From Planctomycetota bacterium (GTDB lineage: Bacteria; Planctomycetota; Phycisphaerae; UBA1845): DNA of 64,000 nt. Shown piece by piece: positions 17,118 through 25,925 of the stretch (position 1 is its first letter; every line of letters begins with the position of its first letter). The stretch is taken from assembly GCA_030616775.1 (NCBI GenBank), contig JAUWWQ010000011.1:1-64000 (forward strand), given 5' to 3'. The notes under the pieces were generated by a model. That model was not told where the DNA came from, did no database searches, and saw only the letters and a list, made by a program, of their open reading frames with translations. Both the position numbers and the translations under genes were made by a program.

Positions 17118-17735
17118 GCGCCCGGGACAGGGAACGGGGCGTGTGTATGTCACTACCATGCGTTTGACGCTCTCATCCCCCTTGATCAGATAGGTCGTGG
17201 CCACGCGTTTTTCCTCGTGGACGAACCGCTCGACGACTTTGTATCGCATTTTGGAACCATCTTGGTTGACCGACTCGAGTGTAAACACGAAGGCACGATT
17301 CTCGTCCGCCCACTCGCCCTTTGTTATCCTGGGGCCTGCGGTTGACGCGTTGTCGAACCAGACGCCATGGTACTTGTGCTCCACTTCGTTGAAGGCCAGC
17401 GTCCCGAAGGCGCGATAGACGTTGGGTTCCGTCCCACTGGTGTAGGTCCGCTGGATCGCCCGCCGATCGAGAATCCAGGTGATCTCTTCCTTGCCCTTGA
17501 CCTTACCGATGACCTCGCCACGGTCGTCAAAATGGGTCTCGGTGAGGTCCCACGGGCCGATCAACGGTTCCAGGCGGGCTATCTCGAGGCTGACATACTC
17601 AGTCGGTGCGCTTTCATCTCCCCGTTCGGCCCTCTGCGGTGCTGGCTGGTCGCCGGGGCCGGCGGCGCCTGTGGCGATTTCGCCTGTCCAGGCAAGTGTC
17701 AAAGCGACGAGTCCAAATCGAATATGAGTCCACAT
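17070..17735 (-). CDS. Exported DUF1579-like protein
   Basis: The 221-residue protein has a signal peptide (MWTHIRFGLVALTLAWTGEI). Its body contains LEPLIGPWDLTETHFDDRG, GKEEITWILDRRAIQR and a series of beta-strands typical of DUF1579/heme-nitrobindin-like beta-barrels that 'report' on small ligands. The exact ligand is unknown. The gene is convergent with the DUF456 gene, with 48 bp of overlap at the 3' ends, so its last 15 codons are read on both strands. Confidence 0.75.
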   Translation of the reverse strand: MWTHIRFGLVALTLAWTGEIATGAAGPGDQPAPQRAERGDESAPTEYVSLEIARLEPLIGPWDLTETHFDDRGEVIGKVKGKEEITWILDRRAIQRTYTSGTEPNVYRAFGTLAFNEVEHKYHGVWFDNASTAGPRITKGEWADENRAFVFTLESVNQDGSKMRYKVVERFVHEEKRVATTYLIKGDESVKRMVVTYTRPVPCPGRLRIIDDLAPGRRRDE

Positions 17736-17864
17736 CGGTGCGATCCTCCAACATTATCCCGCTGCTCATGGGCGTTGTGAATGCGCCTCCCCTGCCGATT
17801 CTGCGTTCGGCAGGCAGGAACACTCCAAGCGCCCAGGTTGGACGGTATTGTCGGGCCTCCTCGG

Positions 17865-19844
17865 CTACCGCCGGGCCAACGTGGTAGCCCTCTTCATGAT
17901 ATGCGTCAGCCCCACCCCGATATGCGAAAAAACTTCAGCAGCGGTCCGGCCGGACTTGGGGATCCGCCGAGCAGTCATACCGTACACGCGAATCTTGCCG
18001 GTCTCAGCCGCCGCCTCCGCGATCTCGGCGTGCACGCCCCCAATGTAGTTGTCCTCCACGGTTAGGATTACACCCCCGCTTGCCCTGGCCGCGTCGAAGA
18101 TCGGGGCCGGGTCAAGCGGCAGAGCGTACGCATCGAAGACGTTGCATGTAATGCCTTCTTCCGAGAGCTTTTCGGCGGCCTCAAGCACGGTGTGCAGGAG
18201 TAAGCCGCAACTTACGATGGTCAGGTGTTTGCCGGTGCGAAGCTGCTTGCATCCGCGAGGTTCGAACCGCTCATCGAACGGATAGATGAAATCCGCTTTC
18301 GGTCGATGAGTGCGCAGGTAGCATAGTCCTTCGATGTTGGCCATCAGTTCCGTGCAGCGATAGGCACTGACGGCGTCACAGGGATGGAAAATGTGGCAGG
18401 CGATGTTGCCTTGGCCGAGGTCGGTTCTGGTCATGCTGCGGAAGTAGGCGACGTCGGCCAGCGACATTTGCGATGGACCGTCGGCAGCGAGTGAGACGCC
18501 GGAATGCGATCCGACGATCTTTATGTTCGCTCGTGTGATACTGGCCATGTCAATCTGGTCGACCGCCCGGGCGATGAACTTGGCGAAGCTGCTGGCGAAG
18601 GGGATCTTGCCGGCGGCGGCCAACCCCGCGGCGGCGCTGATCATGTTCTGCTCGGCAATCTTGCACTCGAAGAACCTGTCGGGGTGCTCGTTGGCAAACA
18701 GCTCCGCGAAGGTCGAGTTACGGACGTCGCCGTCAAGGCAAACGATCCGCGGATCCGTATCCCCTAACGCCACGAGCGCCGCCCCGTATGCCGCCCGCGT
18801 AGCCAGCCTTTTCGTCTTCAGAGTGCTGTCCAGGCCGACACGTTTGAGAGCCGTCTGGAATCCCGGCAGATTGATCGGCCCCGCGTGCCGGCGGCGCGGC
18901 ACTACAGCCGGCGGACGCGGTGTCATACCACCATCCGGGGCTGCACCTAGTCGCTCTCCAGTGGCATCAAGCTCCGCGCACGCTTTCTCCAGGTCGCCCG
19001 CAGGAACCGGTATGCCATGAAAGTTCTTCCCCCGCATCAAGTCAACGCCCCACCCCTTGATGGTCCGTGCGACTATCGCCGTGGGTCTACCGCCGGCCCC
19101 CACCTTCTCAAATGCGGCGGATAGCTGCTGAGGATCATGGCCGTCAACCTCGATCACCTCCCAGCCGAAAGCAGTCGCCTTGGCTGCGATCGCCTCGGGA
19201 TATTGCTGCGGCGATACCGGCGCCGCTTGGCCGTGACCGTTACAGCTATAGATCACACAGATGTTGGTGAGCTCATGATCGATGATGAAGTCAGCCGCTT
19301 CCCACACCTGGCCCTCGCGCGACTCACCATCACCGGCGACTACATAGATTCGCTTATCGATCCCGTCGAGGCGCGCCGCCAGGGCAAGACCCGCAGCAAC
19401 GGACATTCCTTGCCCCAGTGACCCGGTCGCCGAATCGAAGAATGGAAATCCTTCAGCCGGATTGGGATGGCCATCCAGCACACTCGACAGCTCGCGAAGC
19501 GTCCAGAGATCGTCGACGGTCAGGAACCGGGGGTTGTTCGGGTCATTGCCCACCGCTCCACCGAGATCGGCATAGGCCGCATAGACAATAGGAACGGCGT
19601 GACCGATCGAGAGAATGAGCCGATCGCTTGCCGGATTCCATGGGTCGGCCGGGTCGTAACGCATTTGCCGGTACATCAGCTCTACAATGATGTGCCCCAA
19701 GGCTAAGCCTGATGACGCATGGCCTGACCCGGCTATGGTCGTCATGCGGACAACGTGTTTACCCAGTTCAACGGCTTTAGCATGGGCACTACTGGTTGCA
19801 AACACTAGCGTCTCCTGACCGGTGCAAGTTTCCGTCTGAGTCAT
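17865..19844 (-). CDS. tkt: Transketolase
   Basis: A 659-residue thiamine-diphosphate enzyme of the pentose phosphate pathway, with all three domains. The N-terminal ThDP-binding domain has SGHASSGLALG, GSLGQGMSVAAGLALA and the GDGESREGQVWEA signature with its Asn-containing end (YSCNGHGQ). The pyrimidine domain has CLDGDVRNSTF and the catalytic Glu in AEQNMISAAAGLA. The C-terminal transketolase domain follows (VEDNYIGGVHAEIAEAA). It is complete, with no close partners. It interconverts sugar phosphates and links to glucose uptake through the nearby ROK kinase only by general metabolism. Confidence 0.93.
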   Translation of the reverse strand: MTQTETCTGQETLVFATSSAHAKAVELGKHVVRMTTIAGSGHASSGLALGHIIVELMYRQMRYDPADPWNPASDRLILSIGHAVPIVYAAYADLGGAVGNDPNNPRFLTVDDLWTLRELSSVLDGHPNPAEGFPFFDSATGSLGQGMSVAAGLALAARLDGIDKRIYVVAGDGESREGQVWEAADFIIDHELTNICVIYSCNGHGQAAPVSPQQYPEAIAAKATAFGWEVIEVDGHDPQQLSAAFEKVGAGGRPTAIVARTIKGWGVDLMRGKNFHGIPVPAGDLEKACAELDATGERLGAAPDGGMTPRPPAVVPRRRHAGPINLPGFQTALKRVGLDSTLKTKRLATRAAYGAALVALGDTDPRIVCLDGDVRNSTFAELFANEHPDRFFECKIAEQNMISAAAGLAAAGKIPFASSFAKFIARAVDQIDMASITRANIKIVGSHSGVSLAADGPSQMSLADVAYFRSMTRTDLGQGNIACHIFHPCDAVSAYRCTELMANIEGLCYLRTHRPKADFIYPFDERFEPRGCKQLRTGKHLTIVSCGLLLHTVLEAAEKLSEEGITCNVFDAYALPLDPAPIFDAARASGGVILTVEDNYIGGVHAEIAEAAAETGKIRVYGMTARRIPKSGRTAAEVFSHIGVGLTHIMKRATTLARR

Positions 19845-20075
19845 GTATAGCTCCGCAAAGCAATTTAGTGGCGTCTCGCAGGCAGATTAGCGTTGGGAAA
19901 AAATCGGTTCAAGCCCCTGACGGTAATTTATGCCGCGCGTTTTCTAGCCCTCCTGTGACACGCTAACAAATCACAGAACTGCTGTATGACATGGTGGATT
20001 AACAACGGCGAATATCGCAAAACAGCTCCACCACGAGTGGCTCGCTCTGGCCCGGTGAATTCCCCTGTGCTCCTC

Positions 20076-20107
20076 TTTCGCTATTCGCCATTCATCATTC
20101 GCTATTC
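20076..20107. repeat. Short direct repeats of TTCGCTATTC type
   Basis: The stretch repeats TTCGCTATTC, TCGCCATTC and TTCGCTATTC just downstream of the enoyl-CoA hydratase stop. It is a short low-complexity repeat of the kind found between genes; it is not coding. Confidence 0.6.
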
Positions 20108-20902
20108 CCCTTTGAACTGCGGCGGGCGTTTTTCGATAAAGGCCGCCACACCCTCGCGGTGGTCGCGTGTCTGGCAGGCCATGCTTTGCAGCGTGGCCTC
20201 GTACTCCAACTGCGTTTTGAGGTCGGCACTCCACGCAGCGTTGATGGCCCGTTTTGTGAGCCCGATGGCGTAAGTCGGCAGGTTGGCGAGCTTATTAGCA
20301 AGCTGCATGGTCTGTGCCGCGAGCCGATCGTCGGGCACAACCTGGTTCACCAGGCCAATCTGTAGGGCTTCTAACGATTGTATCGCCCTCCCGGTACAGG
20401 CCATCTCCATTGCCCGGGCGACGCCAATCAGTCGCGGCAACATGAAAGTGCTGCCTGCATCAGGAACCAGGCCGATGTTGATGAACGCCTGGATGAAACT
20501 GGCCGACTCAGCCGCGATGCGCATGTCGCATACCAGCGCCAGGCTGCAGCCCGCCCCGGCCGCCACGCCGTTCACTGAGGCAACGACCGGTTTCCCCATT
20601 GTGCGGATCTTGCTTATCGCCGGATTATAGTGGGTACGCAGATAGCTCCCGAACTCGATCGGCTCATTCCTTTCGTAGCGGTCGCGCACGTCGGCCAGAT
20701 CCTGACCACTGGAGAATGCCCGTCCCGCCCCAGTGATCACCAGGCAGCGGACAGCCTTGTCTTGCTCCGCCTCCCGCAGAGCCTTCGTCAATGCCGCAAG
20801 TATGGCCTCATTAAGAGCATTAAGGACGTTTGGTCTGTTCAGTGTGATCTTCCGTACACCGCCTTCGTTCTCGATCAGAACAGTTTGTTCATCACCGGTC
20901 AC
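20102..20902 (-). CDS. Enoyl-CoA hydratase/isomerase family protein
   Basis: This 266-residue crotonase-fold enzyme acts on CoA thioesters in fatty-acid or aromatic breakdown. It shows LNRPNVLNALNEAI, the oxyanion-hole stretch GRAFSSGQDLADV, VASVNGVAAGAGCSLALVCDMRIAAESASF, and the active-site region GLVPDAGSTFMLPRLIG (Asp in PDAGS rather than hydratase Glu), which matches PaaG/PaaB-type isomerases. LANLPTYAIGLTKRAIN follows. It may feed the ETF-quinone oxidoreductase module at 45.5-49.8 kb, although that link is inferred. The true substrate is unknown. Confidence 0.88.
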   Translation of the reverse strand: MTGDEQTVLIENEGGVRKITLNRPNVLNALNEAILAALTKALREAEQDKAVRCLVITGAGRAFSSGQDLADVRDRYERNEPIEFGSYLRTHYNPAISKIRTMGKPVVASVNGVAAGAGCSLALVCDMRIAAESASFIQAFINIGLVPDAGSTFMLPRLIGVARAMEMACTGRAIQSLEALQIGLVNQVVPDDRLAAQTMQLANKLANLPTYAIGLTKRAINAAWSADLKTQLEYEATLQSMACQTRDHREGVAAFIEKRPPQFKGE

Positions 20903-21558
20903 AACTTGGCGCTCCCCGGTCTAGCGTTGCATCTTATGGGGCACAACTTCGTGCCACTGATCCCAGTCCTTCTTGGCGTTATCTGCCGACGAACGTCCCC
21001 ACGGGATCCGTTCGCGAGCCGCCGGACGTCGAGAACAGATCGAGTGAAAGACGCCCTTCGTCGGCCCCGGGCATTCTAAAATCGGTTCACCTTCGGGCAC
21101 CCGCCCACACGTTCACTCGTCTCGACTCCTGCACGTTTTGATGTCGGTTGTCGCTCTTGGAAGGCCGGCCTGCGGTACCCTCCAAAGCCCTTCAGTCCTC
21201 CTTGTGGCCCTCTGTAGCGAAGGGCTAATGATACACCTTTCGGTCATACCACCGCCGCGTATTGTGCGCAGCTCTGAGCAATGCCGCAAGGCGGTGTGAA
21301 GCGTCGGTACGTGGGCGATCCCAAACGGCAAGGCACAATATCTGTCACGGACCGTGCGCTACGCTCCGCCAAGAAGTCCAAGAAATCAGAAAGGCACTGC
21401 GAAAGGAACCATTCGAGCCCTTCCGGGTCCATCCCCCCCCCATGATAATCCCGGTCCGCTAACTGCACCCAACCGAAAGTGCAGCAGGCTCGATTGGGCC
21501 GGAAGCGCCGCCGACCCGGTGTGATTGACAGCCTGATGAGGTGCGTTACCATTTGGAT
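20903..21558. other. Non-coding gap between divergent genes
   Basis: No full gene is recognised in these ~650 bases. A plus-strand fragment at 21373-21432 looks like a gene relic (entry below). An antisense ORF at 21244-21882 overlaps the following exported protein gene and is not credible. Confidence 0.5.
21373..21432 (+). pseudogene. Relic of a small 'EPFEPFRVH' protein
   Basis: The reading EVQEIRKALRKEPFEPFRVH matches the start of a family of short planctomycete/proteobacterial proteins that typically read '..LR.EPF.PFRIHL.DGR...'. The similarity ends at a run of eight or nine C residues (21433-21441), after which the expected continuation is absent. No start or stop of a full gene is seen. 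The family match is from memory of the motif. Confidence 0.4.
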
Positions 21559-22209
21559 ATGAGCGGACGAACAGTTGTCATTGTGTGCGGCCTTCTCTAC
21601 GGCGTGTTGAACGGGACTGCTGTGGCCGCTCCCGAGAGCGAGTCGTTGGCGACGGCCTGGCGGCTGGACGTACAATTCCATGATCCGCAACGGGTAACTT
21701 TGCGGTTTCCGGGTGCCCAGCATTCCAGCACCTTCTGGTACATGCTGTATCAGGTCACCAATAACACCGGGCAGGAGGTGGGCTTCTATCCCTCCTTCCG
21801 ACTGGTGACGGACACGCTTCAGGTGGTTGTGGGCGGTGCCGATATTCCCCCGAGTGTGTACGACGCCATCACGGCACGACACAAGGGCGAGTTTCCGTTC
21901 CTGGCCCCGCCGGCCAGGGTGACCGGCCGGCTGCTTCAGGGAGAGGAGAACGCTCGGGCCTCCGTCGCCGTATTCCGTCCCTTCGATCGGGAGGCCAATA
22001 GCTTTACTGTTTACGCCAGCGGGATTTCGGGTGAGGTGCAGCGTGTCCCGAATCCCGCGTTTGACGCCAAGCAGAAGGAATCAGAGAGTAACCCGCGTTC
22101 CTTCATCCTCCGCAGGACCCTGGCGATCATATATGATCTGCCGGGTGCTCCTGAGGTGCGCCGGTGGGCGAAGCCTGTCCGCCGCACGAGGGAATGGGTG
22201 ATGAGGTGA
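21559..22209 (+). CDS. Exported protein of unknown function
   Basis: The 216-residue protein has a signal peptide (MSGRTVVIVCGLLYGVLNGTAVAA). The mature part has beta-rich segments (WRLDVQFHDPQRVTLRF; FWYMLYQVTNNTGQEVGFYPSFRLVTDT) typical of an immunoglobulin-like domain that may sit at the cell surface; the region at FDREANSFTVYASGISGEVQRV could contact a partner. ATG 21559 is used although in-frame GTG 21541 and TTG 21553 exist. It precedes rpmA by 71 bp. I do not recognise the family beyond its planctomycete-like style. Confidence 0.65.
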   Translation: MSGRTVVIVCGLLYGVLNGTAVAAPESESLATAWRLDVQFHDPQRVTLRFPGAQHSSTFWYMLYQVTNNTGQEVGFYPSFRLVTDTLQVVVGGADIPPSVYDAITARHKGEFPFLAPPARVTGRLLQGEENARASVAVFRPFDREANSFTVYASGISGEVQRVPNPAFDAKQKESESNPRSFILRRTLAIIYDLPGAPEVRRWAKPVRRTREWVMR

Positions 22210-22280
22210 CTTGCAGCGCGGTCACGACATTGTTATGATAGGTGGCACTGGTCGTGTCCGGCCGGACGGAGTGAAGCGAA

Positions 22281-22526
22281 ATGGCACATAAAAAGGGTCA
22301 AGGTTCCTCGCGGAACGGGCGTGACAGTGGACCGCAGTACCGGGGCGTGAAGCGCTTTGCCGGTCAATCGGTAAGAGTCGGGGCAGTCATCGTGCGACAG
22401 TGCGGCACGCCGCATCTGCCCGGGCGGAACGTTGGCCGGGGCCGCGACGATACGCTGTTTGCCCTGGCAGACGGGATCATCCAGTTTCGTGGGCGTAGGG
22501 TCGACGTCCTACCGGCCCCAGTGTGA
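22281..22526 (+). CDS. rpmA: 50S ribosomal protein L27
   Basis: The 81-residue bL27 protein has the typical N-terminus [16 protein letters not shown] (contacts the peptidyl-transferase centre), then [33 protein letters not shown] precedes the ATG. Unlike the usual rplU-rpmA-obgE order, no L21 gene is upstream. A strong intrinsic terminator lies between rpmA and obgE. Confidence 0.97.
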   Translation: MAHKKGQGSSRNGRDSGPQYRGVKRFAGQSVRVGAVIVRQCGTPHLPGRNVGRGRDDTLFALADGIIQFRGRRVDVLPAPV

Positions 22527-22554
22527 CGGACAGGTCATTCGACGAGCTGCTGGC

Positions 22555-22588
22555 GGAGGATGGTTTTGATACCATCCTCCCTTTTTTG
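22555..22588 (+). terminator. Intrinsic terminator between rpmA and obgE
   Basis: GGAGGATGGT (22555-22564) pairs perfectly with ACCATCCTCC (22571-22580) around a 6-base loop, followed directly by CTTTTTTG. This is a textbook Rho-independent terminator placed 28 bp after the rpmA stop and 38 bp before the obgE start, so rpmA is ended or attenuated before obgE. Confidence 0.9.
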
Positions 22589-22626
22589 TTGGCTCCGCAG
22601 GGTCTTGCGCATACGCTGGTCTCGAA

Positions 22627-23676
22627 ATGCTTGTTGATCAGGCTGAAATCTACGTTCGTGGTGGCAAGGGTGGTGACGGCTGCGTGAGCTTCCGCCGGGA
22701 GAGGTTTGTACCCAAGGGCGGGCCGGACGGCGGTGACGGCGGCGACGGCGGCTGCATCTACGCGGTTGCAACCCCCGGAGTCGATACGCTGCTGGACTTC
22801 AAAGGTCGCCACCACTGGATTGCCCAAAGCGGTCGACCCGGCATGGGAAAGAACATGACCGGTCCCAAGGGTGAGGATTTGACTCTCAAACTTCCGGTCG
22901 GCACACTGATCTACGACCGCGACGCTGACATCCTGATTAAAGACCTCTCAGCGGTTAACCAGCTCGTGTGCATCGCCAAGGGCGGCAAAGGCGGGCGAGG
23001 GAACGCTCGGTTTGCCCGGCCGGACCACCAGACCCCTCGCGAGTACGAACCGGGGATGCCTGCGGAGGAGCGGTTGCTGCGGCTGGAGTTGAAGCTCATC
23101 GCGGACGTTGGGATCGTGGGTTTACCCAACACCGGGAAGAGCACACTGCTGTCCAGGCTGTCAAAGGCCCGACCTAAGATCGCCGAGTACCCGTTCACCA
23201 CGTTGCAGCCGCAACTCGGCATCGCCGAACTCTCTGGTCATCGACGGTTTGTGCTGGCAGACATCCCGGGGCTCATAGAGGGGGCTCACGAGGGGGCCGG
23301 TCTCGGTGACGCTTTCCTGAAGCACATCGAGCGGACCCGGGTTATATTGCATCTTGTTGATGTCGGTTCAGAGCTTGCCGCCATGCCCCCAGTCGATGCC
23401 TATCACGCCGTACGGGCGGAACTTGGCCAGTACACCATGGAACTGGCCGCCAAGGAGGAGATCGTAGCGGGCAACAAGATTGATCTGACCGGTGGCGAAG
23501 AAGCGGCCCGGAAACTCGCCCAGGCGATTGGCAAGGACGTCTTGCCCATCAGTGCGATCAGCGGTAAAGGAGTCAACAAGCTTGCTGAGGTTCTATGGGG
23601 CGTCGTTCAACGAACGAAACAAACACCACTGCCCGAAGCGCCCCTGCGCCACCCGCCCCACTTGGAAAGGTCGTGA
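22627..23676 (+). CDS. obgE: GTPase ObgE/CgtA
   Basis: A 349-residue Obg-fold GTPase involved in ribosome assembly and stress control. The glycine-rich Obg domain covers residues 1-158 (GGKGGDGCVSFRRE, GGDGGDGG). The G domain has G1 GLPNTGKS, G3 DIPGLIEG, G4 NKID and G5-like SAISGKG. The C-terminal OCT domain of some Obg proteins is absent, leaving only ~20 residues. Its stop codon overlaps the coaX start (GTGA), so the two are translationally coupled. Confidence 0.95.
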   Translation: MLVDQAEIYVRGGKGGDGCVSFRRERFVPKGGPDGGDGGDGGCIYAVATPGVDTLLDFKGRHHWIAQSGRPGMGKNMTGPKGEDLTLKLPVGTLIYDRDADILIKDLSAVNQLVCIAKGGKGGRGNARFARPDHQTPREYEPGMPAEERLLRLELKLIADVGIVGLPNTGKSTLLSRLSKARPKIAEYPFTTLQPQLGIAELSGHRRFVLADIPGLIEGAHEGAGLGDAFLKHIERTRVILHLVDVGSELAAMPPVDAYHAVRAELGQYTMELAAKEEIVAGNKIDLTGGEEAARKLAQAIGKDVLPISAISGKGVNKLAEVLWGVVQRTKQTPLPEAPLRHPPHLERS

Positions 23677-24473
23677 GCCGTAGAATGCCAGGCTACAACC
23701 CGGACGCGCCGGTCATCGTGATTGAAATTGGCAACACCACGACCGCCATCGGCACGTGGGACAGGGACCAGCTCAAGACGCCTCTCTCCATCTTGACAGA
23801 CGATGAGACCGGGTTCGATCAGGCCCTCGAAGCCCAGGTAGACGCCATGCCGAAGCGCCGCGTCGCTGCCGTTGTCATAGGATCAGTTGTGCCGCAGGCC
23901 TTGCAGCGAATTCAGGGCTACCTCGAGGGCAAACTGGACCGAAACGCATTGGTCGTCGGCGACACGATCCCCCTTCCGATCGACGTCGGCGTAGCCGAGG
24001 CCAAGGCGATCGGCGTGGATCGCGTATGTGCAGCGGCAGCGGCCTATGAGAAGCTGCAGACCGGGTGCATCATTGTCGATTTTGGGTCCGCCGTGACCGT
24101 GGATCTTGTGGACGACGAGGGTACGCTCGTCGGCGGTGCCATCTTACCGGGTCTGAAGATGCAGCTTCGTGCGTTGCACGAGCAGACAGCCGTGCTTCCG
24201 GAAGTGGAGCCCGGACTACCTGACACTCCCTACGGGCGAAACACGACTGAGGCAATGCAGGCCGGCGTGTGCCGGGGGGTTGTTGGCGCTGTGCGAGGCC
24301 TAGTTGAAGCCTACGCGAGCTCCCTCAACCATTGGCCCCAGGTTCTTGGAACCGGGGGTGATCTGAGCCTCGTCGGTCCGATCTGCGATTTTCTGGATAC
24401 CCAGGTGCACCATTTGGCGCTGCGCGGAGTGGGGGTGGCCTATATGAAGCACCTAAAGGGCATGGGGGCATGA
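23673..24473 (+). CDS. coaX: Type III pantothenate kinase
   Basis: The enzyme phosphorylates pantothenate, the first step of coenzyme A synthesis. The 266-residue chain has the ASKHA folds: IEIGNTTTAIGTW, GVDR (the catalytic Asp region), IVDFGSAVTVD and GGAILPGL, then TGGD near the end. Normally the first motif is DxGNT with an Asp; here it is Glu (EIGNT). GTG 23673 overlaps the obgE stop (GTGA), and an in-frame ATG at 23685 is an alternative start. The following MnmE-like gene overlaps its stop by 4 bp (ATGA). Confidence 0.88.
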   Translation: MSRRMPGYNPDAPVIVIEIGNTTTAIGTWDRDQLKTPLSILTDDETGFDQALEAQVDAMPKRRVAAVVIGSVVPQALQRIQGYLEGKLDRNALVVGDTIPLPIDVGVAEAKAIGVDRVCAAAAAYEKLQTGCIIVDFGSAVTVDLVDDEGTLVGGAILPGLKMQLRALHEQTAVLPEVEPGLPDTPYGRNTTEAMQAGVCRGVVGAVRGLVEAYASSLNHWPQVLGTGGDLSLVGPICDFLDTQVHHLALRGVGVAYMKHLKGMGA

Positions 24474-25726
24474 CCGCACCCGGGGGGAACCGTACGACCG
24501 TTCTGACGCCGCCTGGTGCCGGTGCCATCGGCGTTATTCGGGTGATTGGCCCGGATGCATTCTCGATCGTCGGCAAGCTGTTTCATGCGAAGACCCGGCG
24601 ATGTCAACCGGTGCCCCGGTCCGCGCAGGCCGAAAGCTGCAACTCGTTGGTCCCCGGAGACCGTCTGCGATACGGGCGTTTCGTAGTCGACGAAGAGGTG
24701 GTAGACGATGTGTTCATTAGCCAGGCCCCGACCGGTGACCTCCCCGCGGTGGACATTTGCGCTCACGGTGGTGTTCGCGTGATCGAGCGAATTCTTGAGG
24801 CGTTTGAGCGGCACGGCGCCCCACTTCGTGAGAGCGACGAATCAGCAATCCCGATCTGGCCGACATGTAATTTGATCGACCAAGAGATTGTGGAGGCCAT
24901 GTCGCGGGCAAAAACCGAGCGTGCCCTGCGATTCCTGGCATGGCAGCGCCGGCATCTGGTTCCGTTCTTGGAACAAGCGGCTTCCCTTTGCCAAGCGGAG
25001 GCCGACAGGACCCGGACGATGTTGGAAGCGGTACTTGCAGGTTACAGTGCCGCCTTGACGCTCGTCAAAGGGGCGACGGTGATCATTCTAGGTCCACCCA
25101 ATAGTGGTAAGTCCACCCTGTTCAACCGGTTGATCGGCCGATCCGCAACGATCGTGTCACGCCGTCCGGGCACCACGCGCGACTGGGTGACCGAGTCTAT
25201 CGAGATTGATGGAGTCCCCTTAACTCTGGTGGACACAGCCGGGCAACATGAGACTGCGGTGTCTCTGGAGCGCCAGGCGATTGAAAGAGGGTGGGCGATC
25301 AGCGAGCAGGCAGAGGTGTCCCTGCTGCTGCTTGATGGTTCGAGGCCGCTTTCGGAGGGGGCCCGCGCGTTGTGCACGGCTTGTCGGCCTCTGGCGCGCT
25401 GCTTGACCGTGATCAACAAGGTCGATGTAGGACGGGCGTGGGACCTTTCGGCCCTGCCGACCGAGCGGGCATATGAGGGTGTTGACCCGATCTGGGTGTC
25501 GGCCCTGGCTGGTACCGGCGTGGATGTGCTGACCCAGGGGATATTGCGGGTGCTGGGATACGAGGAGCGCATCGATACGGTGCCGTCGCTCTTCACGGCT
25601 CGGCAAAGGGAGATCGCCGCGGAGGTCCTATCGGACTTGCCTCACCGCAGGGAGACGGCCGAAACCGCGATCATGTGCCGACTGATAGTGCCTAGCTCAG
25701 TGACTCCGAGCTCGGGCAGGCTATAA
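24470..25726 (+). CDS. MnmE/TrmE-like GTPase lacking the C-terminal Cys motif
   Basis: The 418-residue protein has a TrmE N-terminal domain (TVLTPPGAGAIGVIRVIGPDAF; AHGGVRVIERIL, residues ~10-110), helical parts and a G domain with G1 GPPNSGKS, G2 TTRD, G3 DTAG, G4 NKVD and a SAL G5 loop. MnmE modifies the wobble uridine of tRNAs with MnmG. The usual C-terminal CIGK/C(I/L/V)GK motif is missing: the product ends ~40 residues after the G domain in MCRLIVPSSVTPSSGRL, and no such motif is found in the next bases of any frame. The start overlaps coaX (ATGA). It may be a paralogue with an altered role. Confidence 0.75.
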   Translation: MTAPGGNRTTVLTPPGAGAIGVIRVIGPDAFSIVGKLFHAKTRRCQPVPRSAQAESCNSLVPGDRLRYGRFVVDEEVVDDVFISQAPTGDLPAVDICAHGGVRVIERILEAFERHGAPLRESDESAIPIWPTCNLIDQEIVEAMSRAKTERALRFLAWQRRHLVPFLEQAASLCQAEADRTRTMLEAVLAGYSAALTLVKGATVIILGPPNSGKSTLFNRLIGRSATIVSRRPGTTRDWVTESIEIDGVPLTLVDTAGQHETAVSLERQAIERGWAISEQAEVSLLLLDGSRPLSEGARALCTACRPLARCLTVINKVDVGRAWDLSALPTERAYEGVDPIWVSALAGTGVDVLTQGILRVLGYEERIDTVPSLFTARQREIAAEVLSDLPHRRETAETAIMCRLIVPSSVTPSSGRL

Positions 25727-25925
25727 TGGCATAATGGAGCGGATCGCATGTTGGATCAGCTTACATAGGTTCCGGCGGATGCAGCCTGTCGTGGATGCCG
25801 GACCTTGGGCCAATTTTTGCGTTGATATGGGATGTGGAGCAGCCTACAGTGTGAAACGTCAGGTGGGAGTTTGACGCTGTGGGTTCGTGAGTGTCGAACC
25901 TCGCTTGGGCGTAACGGATCGGGGC

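Noticed and set aside
21244-21882. 212-residue minus-strand ORF
   Set aside because: It is antisense to an exported protein with a clear signal peptide and shows no family resemblance.
23595-23684. Longer coaX start inside obgE
   Set aside because: The added residues have no family match, whereas the GTG overlapping the obgE stop or ATG 23685 gives a normal N-terminus.
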